This document shows, piece by piece, positions 7,399-11,419 of a stretch of 11,419 bases of DNA. The DNA is from Alphaproteobacteria bacterium (GTDB taxonomy: Bacteria > Pseudomonadota > Alphaproteobacteria > BOG-932 > Roseiterribacteraceae), in the NCBI GenBank assembly GCA_903970575.1, contig CAJCJC010000093.1, positions 1 through 11,419 on the forward strand, given 5' to 3'. Each line of letters starts with the position of its first letter. The stretch's first letter is position 1. A program made the position numbers and the translations under genes. The notes under the pieces are model-generated. The model worked only from the letters and a program-made list of their open reading frames with translations, was not told the origin of the DNA and searched no databases.

Positions 7399-7414
7399 CC
7401 CGTAAATTTACGGG
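7399..7414. promoter_or_regulatory. perfect 16-bp palindrome over the S9 peptidase leader (candidate operator)
   Basis: CCCGTAAATTTACGGG is a perfect, gapless palindrome. It ends six bases before the peptidase ATG (7392) and its GGG edge overlaps the only purine-rich ribosome-site candidate (GGGGG). A dimeric repressor bound here, or the RNA folding on itself, could control the peptidase. The regulator is unknown. Confidence 0.5.
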
Positions 7415-7433
7415 AAAGCTACCGGATTTGACC

Positions 7434-7475
7434 GCCGAGGAATAGTGATTTTCTCGGGATCGCTAACGCCTCGGC
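7434..7475 (-). terminator. imperfect hairpin after prpB, possible weak terminator
   Basis: GCCGAGG (7434-7440) and CCTCGGC (7469-7475) are exact complements, and the interior holds a second near-complementary pair, AGTGAT and ATCGCT. The whole forms a long, bulged hairpin 6-48 bases beyond the prpB stop. No U-tract follows, so it is not a textbook intrinsic terminator. Confidence 0.3.
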
Positions 7476-7481
7476 CCCTGC

Positions 7482-8378
7482 TTACACCTTGAAATTGAAC
7501 AGGTTCTGGTCGAACTCGTTATAGCCCTCGTATTGCAGCAACTCATACAAATCCTTGCGGGTCTGCATTTTGCCGAGGGAGGAATCGAGGTTGCCTTCGA
7601 CCTTCAGGGTCTCGAAGGCGTCGATCGCGGCGCCCATGGCGAGCCGGAGCGTGGATACAGGCCAGATCACGATATTGAAGCCCAGGCTTTCGAGTTCGGC
7701 GGTGGTCAGCAGGCGCGATTTGCCGAATTCGGTGATGTTGGCGAGCAAGGGAACGCCGGGCAGCGCCTTGCGCACGGCCTCGAATTCGCGCTCGTCCTTC
7801 ATCGCTTCGGGGAAGATGGCGTCCGCGCCGGCGTCGACATAGGCCTTCATCCGGTCGATCGCCTGATCCAGCCCCTCGCTGGCGCGGGCGTCGGTGCGGG
7901 CCATGATCACGAAATTCGGATCGCGGCGGCCCTCCACGGCGGCGCGGATGCGCTGAACCATTTCCGGCGCGGTCACCACGGATTTGTTGTCGAGATGGCC
8001 GCAGCGCTTGGGCGCCACCTGATCCTCGATATGGCAGCCGGATACGCCGGCATCTTCCAGCAACTGGATGGTGCGCGCCGCGCTCATCGCCTCGCCGAAC
8101 CCGGTGTCGGCGTCGATCAGCACCGGCAGCGCGGTCACCCGCGCCACCTGGTTGCCCGTGGTGGCGACCTCGGTCAGCGTGGTGAGGCCGATATCCGGCA
8201 GACCGAGCGCAGCCGAGAGCGCCCCACCGGAGATATAGATTCCCTCGAACCCGGCCTTTTCGAAATGCATCGCCAGCAGCGGGAAAAAGGCGCCGGGAAA
8301 GCGCAACAGCCTGCCGGATTTAAGATCGGCCCGGAACTTGGCCCGCTTATCGGACGCCAGGGTCTTCTGGAACAGCAT
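7482..8378 (-). CDS. prpB: 2-methylisocitrate lyase
   Basis: Isocitrate lyase/PEP mutase superfamily enzyme that splits 2-methylisocitrate into pyruvate and succinate, the last step of the methylcitrate cycle, in the cytoplasm. 298 residues, matching the usual PrpB length of about 295. Diagnostic features: GAFFPLLAMHFEKAGFEGIYISGG at 29-52, metal-binding DADTGFG (89-95), and the catalytic loop KRCGH (124-128) with Cys126. Further on are NFVIMARTDA, PEAMKDEREF and LLANITEFGK, then the C-terminal MQTRKDLYELLQYEGY, which closely resembles E. coli PrpB. KRCGH together with the length separates it from oxaloacetate decarboxylases and PEP mutases. The ATG at 8378 has AAGGA eight bases upstream. It follows prpD by 34 bases in the same operon. 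No prpC follows; the next gene is the S9 peptidase. Confidence 0.95.
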   Translation of the reverse strand: MLFQKTLASDKRAKFRADLKSGRLLRFPGAFFPLLAMHFEKAGFEGIYISGGALSAALGLPDIGLTTLTEVATTGNQVARVTALPVLIDADTGFGEAMSAARTIQLLEDAGVSGCHIEDQVAPKRCGHLDNKSVVTAPEMVQRIRAAVEGRRDPNFVIMARTDARASEGLDQAIDRMKAYVDAGADAIFPEAMKDEREFEAVRKALPGVPLLANITEFGKSRLLTTAELESLGFNIVIWPVSTLRLAMGAAIDAFETLKVEGNLDSSLGKMQTRKDLYELLQYEGYNEFDQNLFNFKV

Positions 8379-8412
8379 TGGCGCAATCCTTACGGCTATG
8401 AACGCGCAGACA

Positions 8413-9933
8413 TCAAAAAATCCCCTTGTGGTCGGCCGCGGCGGAGAGAAGGCGCCCCTCCGGCATCTTGACCGTCAGCCCCAGAAGCTCCTCCGCGGTC
8501 AGCTCCGGCAGGCGCTGGACCAACTCCAGAAAGCGGGTCCGCTCCGCCGGGTCGATCACGCCATCCGTCAGGATTTTGAACTTGCGGATATAGTTGGGCC
8601 GGGTCCACGGCGTGGCGCCCAGCGGGTGGGCGTTGGCCACCGCGCGCTCGTCCACCAGGATCGTCCCGTCCTTAAACGCGATCTCGACCTTGCCGCCGAA
8701 CGCCTTCACGTTCGGATCGATCGAGTGATACCGCTCGGTCCAGATTTTGTCCTCGACCGTGCGGATTTTATGCCACAGCGCCACGGTATCCGGCCTCTGC
8801 GCCCGCTCCGGCGCGTAGGAGCGGACATGGTGCCATTCGCCATCCTGGAGCGCCACGGCGACAATATACATGATCGAGTGATCGAGGGTTTCGCGCGACG
8901 CGGTGGGGTCGAATTTCTGCGGATCGTTGGAGCCGGTGCCGATCACGTAATGGGTATGATGGCTGGTCGAAATCACGATATTGTCGACATCGTCCCAGCT
9001 AAGCCCCTTGGCGGCCACCGCCTTGCCCATGTCGAAGGCGAGGTCGATCAGCGCCTGGCTTTGATACTCGGCCGAATGCTCCTTCGTGTAGGTATCCAGA
9101 ATGGCGCGCTTTGGCTCGCCCGGCGCCGGCAGCGGCACGAAATATTCGGCCTTCGGGCCGGACAGCATCCACGCGATGACCGAATCCTCGCCTTCATAGA
9201 TCGGCGAGGGCGCGCCCTCGCCCCGCATCGCCCGATCCACCGCTTCGATGGCGAGCTTGCCCGCGTGAGACGGGGCATAGGCCTTCCAGCTTGAGATTTC
9301 GCCCTTGCGCGACTGCCGCGTCGCGGTCGTGACATGCAACGCCTGCTGCACCGATTGATAGATCGTATCCGTATCCAGGCCGAGCATGGCGCCGATGCCG
9401 GCGGCGGCGGACGGCCCCAGATGGGCGACGTGATCGATTTTGTGCTCGTGCAGGCAGATCGCCTTCACCAGATTGACCTGAATTTCATAGCCGGTCGCGA
9501 GCCCGCGTACGAGGTCCGCGCCGGTTTTGCCCAGTTGCTGGGCGACGGCCAGGATCGGCGGGATGTTGTCGCCGGGATGGGAATATTCCGCCGCCAGGAA
9601 GGTGTCGTGATAATCGAGTTCGCGCACCGCGGTGCCGTTGGACCAGGCCGCCCATTCGGCATGAACCCGCGTATCGGGACCCAGGCCGAATACCGTCGCG
9701 CCGCCGGGGCGCGGATGGGCCAGGGCTTGCGCCCGGGCGCTCGCCACCGGATGCCGGTTGATGGCGGCGATGGCGACCGACGCGTTGTCGATGATCCGGT
9801 TGATGATCATGTCCGTCACGTCCGGCTCGACCGCGACCGGATCCGCGGCGACGGCGGCGATTTTCCAGGCGAGTTGCTCGGTCTTGGGCAGCCGGTCGGC
9901 CTCCGGGTGAACGCGGACGGAATGCGTGATCAT
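8413..9933 (-). CDS. prpD: 2-methylcitrate dehydratase (MmgE/PrpD family)
   Basis: Dehydrates 2-methylcitrate to 2-methyl-cis-aconitate in the methylcitrate cycle that disposes of propionyl-CoA; cytoplasmic and cofactor-light compared with the Fe-S AcnD route. 506 residues, near the length of the actinobacterial-type PrpD and slightly longer than E. coli PrpD (483). Family blocks: [17 protein letters not shown] near residue 42, then [20 protein letters not shown], which holds the conserved Asp/His cluster. [25 protein letters not shown] and PAGF-equivalent [15 protein letters not shown] follow. The N-terminal [13 protein letters not shown] plus [22 protein letters not shown] recalls the corynebacterial/mycobacterial PrpD group rather than the enterobacterial one. 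The ATG at 9933 has GGAG close upstream. It is first in the prpD-prpB operon; the next step, hydration to 2-methylisocitrate, needs an aconitase encoded elsewhere. Confidence 0.94.
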   Translation of the reverse strand: MITHSVRVHPEADRLPKTEQLAWKIAAVAADPVAVEPDVTDMIINRIIDNASVAIAAINRHPVASARAQALAHPRPGGATVFGLGPDTRVHAEWAAWSNGTAVRELDYHDTFLAAEYSHPGDNIPPILAVAQQLGKTGADLVRGLATGYEIQVNLVKAICLHEHKIDHVAHLGPSAAAGIGAMLGLDTDTIYQSVQQALHVTTATRQSRKGEISSWKAYAPSHAGKLAIEAVDRAMRGEGAPSPIYEGEDSVIAWMLSGPKAEYFVPLPAPGEPKRAILDTYTKEHSAEYQSQALIDLAFDMGKAVAAKGLSWDDVDNIVISTSHHTHYVIGTGSNDPQKFDPTASRETLDHSIMYIVAVALQDGEWHHVRSYAPERAQRPDTVALWHKIRTVEDKIWTERYHSIDPNVKAFGGKVEIAFKDGTILVDERAVANAHPLGATPWTRPNYIRKFKILTDGVIDPAERTRFLELVQRLPELTAEELLGLTVKMPEGRLLSAAADHKGIF

Positions 9934-10117
9934 GGGCTCCGAAAACCTTTAATTATTTGAAGCAGGGATTGGCGCGGAGAGACCATCCGGAAGGCGGAAA
10001 TGTCAAGGGGCGCGGGCGAGCGTAAGTTTTCGTAGCCGTTTATGGGCACGGGGTGGCCAAGAAGGTTCATGGATAGGAGACTTGGACGAAAGACGCGAGT
10101 AACAGGCGATGCGGTTT

Positions 10118-10513
10118 TCAAAACGGATTTATGATGTGCAATCGCCCATCGATCAGCATCCCATCGTGCATGTCTTCGGACCACAGAATGTCGCAGCCGC
10201 CGCGAAGCGCGGATGCGATCATCAGGGCGTCGAAGATCGCAAAACCGTGGCGTTTAGCGATCAGGACGGCATTCACGTGGATGTCGATGTCCATGGCGAC
10301 GACAGTCGGGCAGAGCGTTCGGATCGCGGCGACGGCATCGCCGATTTCGTCCCAGTTCATTCCGAGTTTGCGCCGTGCGACATTCGTGAACTCGTTCAAG
10401 CCCTGGATGCTGATCGTGGCCCCGCTTCCAAGGAGGGATTGCGCCCTCGCGGCGCGCGGATCGGCTGTGAACGCGTACACAAGGACATTGGTGTCCAGGA
10501 ACGCCCCGGCCAC
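10118..10513 (-). CDS. vapC: VapC-family PIN-domain toxin ribonuclease
   Basis: Single PIN-domain protein of 131 residues, the normal VapC size; such toxins cut RNA (often tRNA or rRNA) using a metal held by an acidic cluster. The acidic residues are visible: Asp7 in FLDTNVLVYAF, Glu41 in LNEFTNV, Asp95 in FAIFDALMIASAL and Asp114 in LWSEDMHDG. All expected positions are present, so it looks catalytically intact. It begins with a GTG three bases after the vapB TAG, with no clear ribosome site of its own, which suggests translational coupling to the antitoxin. The AbrB-type partner and the palindromic site upstream of it support a complete type II toxin-antitoxin module. The exact RNA target is unknown. 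Confidence 0.92.
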   Translation of the reverse strand: MAGAFLDTNVLVYAFTADPRAARAQSLLGSGATISIQGLNEFTNVARRKLGMNWDEIGDAVAAIRTLCPTVVAMDIDIHVNAVLIAKRHGFAIFDALMIASALRGGCDILWSEDMHDGMLIDGRLHIINPF

Positions 10514-10516
10514 GAA

Positions 10517-10747
10517 CTATCGCACGTTGGCGTCGTCGCGGTCGAATTTCCAACCGAGCGGAATTTCCTTTGCGAGCGCGCGGATTCCGGCGAGCGCCCG
10601 TTCACGCGAGCGGTCCCGATCGATATGGAACACCCGCTCGCTCGCGACATGAACCTCCACGTCGTCGCCCGCCTTAAGCTCCAGCGCCTCAACCACGGAA
10701 GCGGGAAGCCGGATGGCGAGGCTGTTGCCCCATTTTGAAACTTGCAT
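10517..10747 (-). CDS. vapB: AbrB/MazE/SpoVT-type antitoxin (VapB)
   Basis: A 76-residue swapped-hairpin DNA-binding protein. The N-terminal MQVSKWGNSLAIRLPASVVEALELKAGDDVEV (1-32) is a textbook AbrB-like domain, with the WGNSLAIRLP motif that contacts DNA. The C-terminal half, ending LAKEIPLGWKFDRDDANVR, is the expected toxin-neutralising tail that wraps round the PIN domain. It precedes vapC by three bases. A 12-bp-arm inverted repeat overlapping a good -10 element lies 15-42 bases before the ATG, consistent with autoregulation by the VapBC complex. The ribosome site is weak (GGGGC five bases upstream). Intact as far as can be read. Confidence 0.93.
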   Translation of the reverse strand: MQVSKWGNSLAIRLPASVVEALELKAGDDVEVHVASERVFHIDRDRSRERALAGIRALAKEIPLGWKFDRDDANVR

Positions 10748-10761
10748 GTTCGCCCCATGGA

Positions 10762-10789
10762 TAGACAGATATAAAAGTATATCCGTCTA
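10762..10789. promoter_or_regulatory. VapBC autoregulatory operator (inverted repeat)
   Basis: TAGACAGATATA (10762-10773) and TATATCCGTCTA (10778-10789) are reverse complements with a single mismatch across 12 bases, separated by AAAG. The element ends 15 bases before the vapB ATG and contains the candidate -10 hexamer, so binding would block RNA polymerase. AT-rich inverted repeats of this kind are the usual target of AbrB-type antitoxin-toxin complexes. Confidence 0.7.
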
Positions 10790-10802
10790 GCCCTGTTGTC
10801 GA
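10776..10802 (-). promoter_or_regulatory. vapBC promoter
   Basis: On the minus strand TATACT (10781-10776, five of six matches to -10) lies inside the inverted repeat. TCGACA (10802-10797, five of six to -35) lies 15 bases upstream, a shorter spacer than the ideal 17. The -10 is the more reliable half. Confidence 0.45.
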
Positions 10803-10893
10803 GTTCGAGGATGCCGCATACACCCCAGCCCGCCAACTTCGCCGCCGGGCCGAGCATCGGTGCGGGCAAAAAAACAGATCGATTACAGAGCAA

Positions 10894-11419
10894 TCACGCG
10901 GCGGACGCCCCGCCGATGGCCCCCAGCAAGGGCCCTCGCAGCGGCGCGGCCTCGGCGACATCGTCGCCGCCGGCGAGGATGCGGGCCACGGCCGACCAGA
11001 ATCCGGCGACATGAACGGCATGCATCAGAATTTCCCCCGAGATCAGGCCGGCAAGCACGCGCGGCAAATCGTCGAGGCTGACATCGATCGCCTCGCTGCT
11101 GTCGAGCGACTGCGCCGCCATGCGTTCGACGCCCAGCGCCAGGAAGATGGTGCAGATATTGGTTTGGTTCGCGGGATCCGGGTATGTCGTGAGGACCGGA
11201 ATGAACCGGCCGCCGCCATAGCCGGTTTCCTCCAGCAATTCGCGGCGCGCGCCCCTCTCCGCCGCGCTTGCCGCTTCCTCGCCATCGGCCGCCTCGATCA
11301 CGCCGCCGGGCAGGCCGGCGATGATACGCTTCCGCGCATGCCGGTATTCACGGATCGTCAGAAGCCGCAGATCGGGTGTCAAGGCGACGATCGCGGTCCA
11401 GTCGCTGGAGACGATGACG
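10894..11419 (-). CDS. Nudix hydrolase, ADP-ribose pyrophosphatase-like (5' end outside window)
   Basis: Nudix-fold hydrolase of nucleoside-diphosphate-linked compounds. 174 residues are visible and the frame stays open to the right edge, so the N-terminus is missing; the TTG at 11382 is internal because the preceding codons (SSDWTAIVA) already read like the family's first strand. After the IREYRHARKRIIAGLPGG segment comes the Nudix helix RRELLEETGY, with its metal-binding glutamates. The distance from the GG to this helix is a few residues longer than the strict G-x5-E-x7-RE spacing. The C-terminal part, PANQTNICTIFLALGVE followed by QSLDSSEAIDV and LISGEILMHAVHVAGF, is typical of ADP-ribose pyrophosphatase-like Nudix enzymes. 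It ends 146 bases before vapB. The substrate is uncertain. Confidence 0.88.
   Translation of the reverse strand, partial: VIVSSDWTAIVALTPDLRLLTIREYRHARKRIIAGLPGGVIEAADGEEAASAAERGARRELLEETGYGGGRFIPVLTTYPDPANQTNICTIFLALGVERMAAQSLDSSEAIDVSLDDLPRVLAGLISGEILMHAVHVAGFWSAVARILAGGDDVAEAAPLRGPLLGAIGGASAA

Noticed and set aside
8338..9960. Two long plus-strand open frames opposite prpD (318 and 208 codons)
   Set aside because: The minus strand clearly encodes PrpD with its family blocks; the plus-strand translations are compositionally biased and match nothing I know.
9978..10006. Possible prpD promoter with a perfect TTGACA (10006-10001, minus strand)
   Set aside because: At 16-18 bases downstream only GTCTCT-like sequence is found, a very poor -10, so I do not annotate it as a promoter, though the hexamer is in a suitable place.
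9934..10117. Small gene or RNA in the 184-base gap between prpD and vapC
   Set aside because: The only open frame crossing it overlaps vapC and has no ribosome site or recognisable domain; no tRNA-like or strong hairpin structure seen.
10109..10738. A 209-codon plus-strand frame opposite vapBC
   Set aside because: Antisense to a convincing VapB-VapC pair; no ribosome site or domain.
10862..10896. Possible intrinsic terminator of the Nudix gene, from a seven-T run on the minus strand
   Set aside because: The only preceding stem (GATT/AATC) has four base pairs and sits partly in the stop codon region; too weak to call.

Overview
The window is GC-rich (roughly 60-65 % by eye), densely coded and almost entirely on the minus strand. 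Codon use, the petP/petR-type regulator cluster beside a branched-chain aminotransferase, and a methylcitrate-cycle operon point to an alphaproteobacterium, plausibly of Rhodospirillales type. This placement is inferred from gene content and recalled family similarity; no search was run.

Layout. At 1-2570 (minus) lies a tightly overlapping regulatory operon: a PetP-like MarR regulator, a PetR-like OmpR-family response regulator and an EnvZ-like sensor histidine kinase that runs off the left edge. Divergent from it at 2648-3535 (plus) is a branched-chain amino acid aminotransferase (IlvE), the only plus-strand gene. It abuts a convergent small ribbon-helix-helix antitoxin-like gene (3536-3760) that has no toxin partner and no normal N-terminus. 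Next, all on minus, come a MATE-family efflux transporter (3769-5280), an exported S9-family serine peptidase (5419-7392), and a prpB-prpD pair (7482-8378 and 8413-9933) for the methylcitrate route of propionyl-CoA disposal. The right end holds a VapBC-type toxin-antitoxin pair (10118-10747) and a Nudix hydrolase (10894-11419) whose start is outside the window.

How the parts fit. PrpD and PrpB catalyse consecutive methylcitrate-cycle steps, but methylcitrate synthase (prpC), an activating ligase and a dedicated regulator are not in the window. The two-component cluster is a self-contained sensing unit with coupled translation. The transporter, the peptidase and vapBC each carry a distinct inverted repeat just upstream of the start codon, which look like three separate operator sites.

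I see no rRNA or tRNA gene, CRISPR array, insertion sequence or prophage signal. No gene-free stretch exceeds 300 bases; the longest are about 138-184 bases. I do not see a convincing undescribed multi-gene system. The most notable points are the inverted repeats, the orphan truncated antitoxin, and a prpDB pair without prpC.
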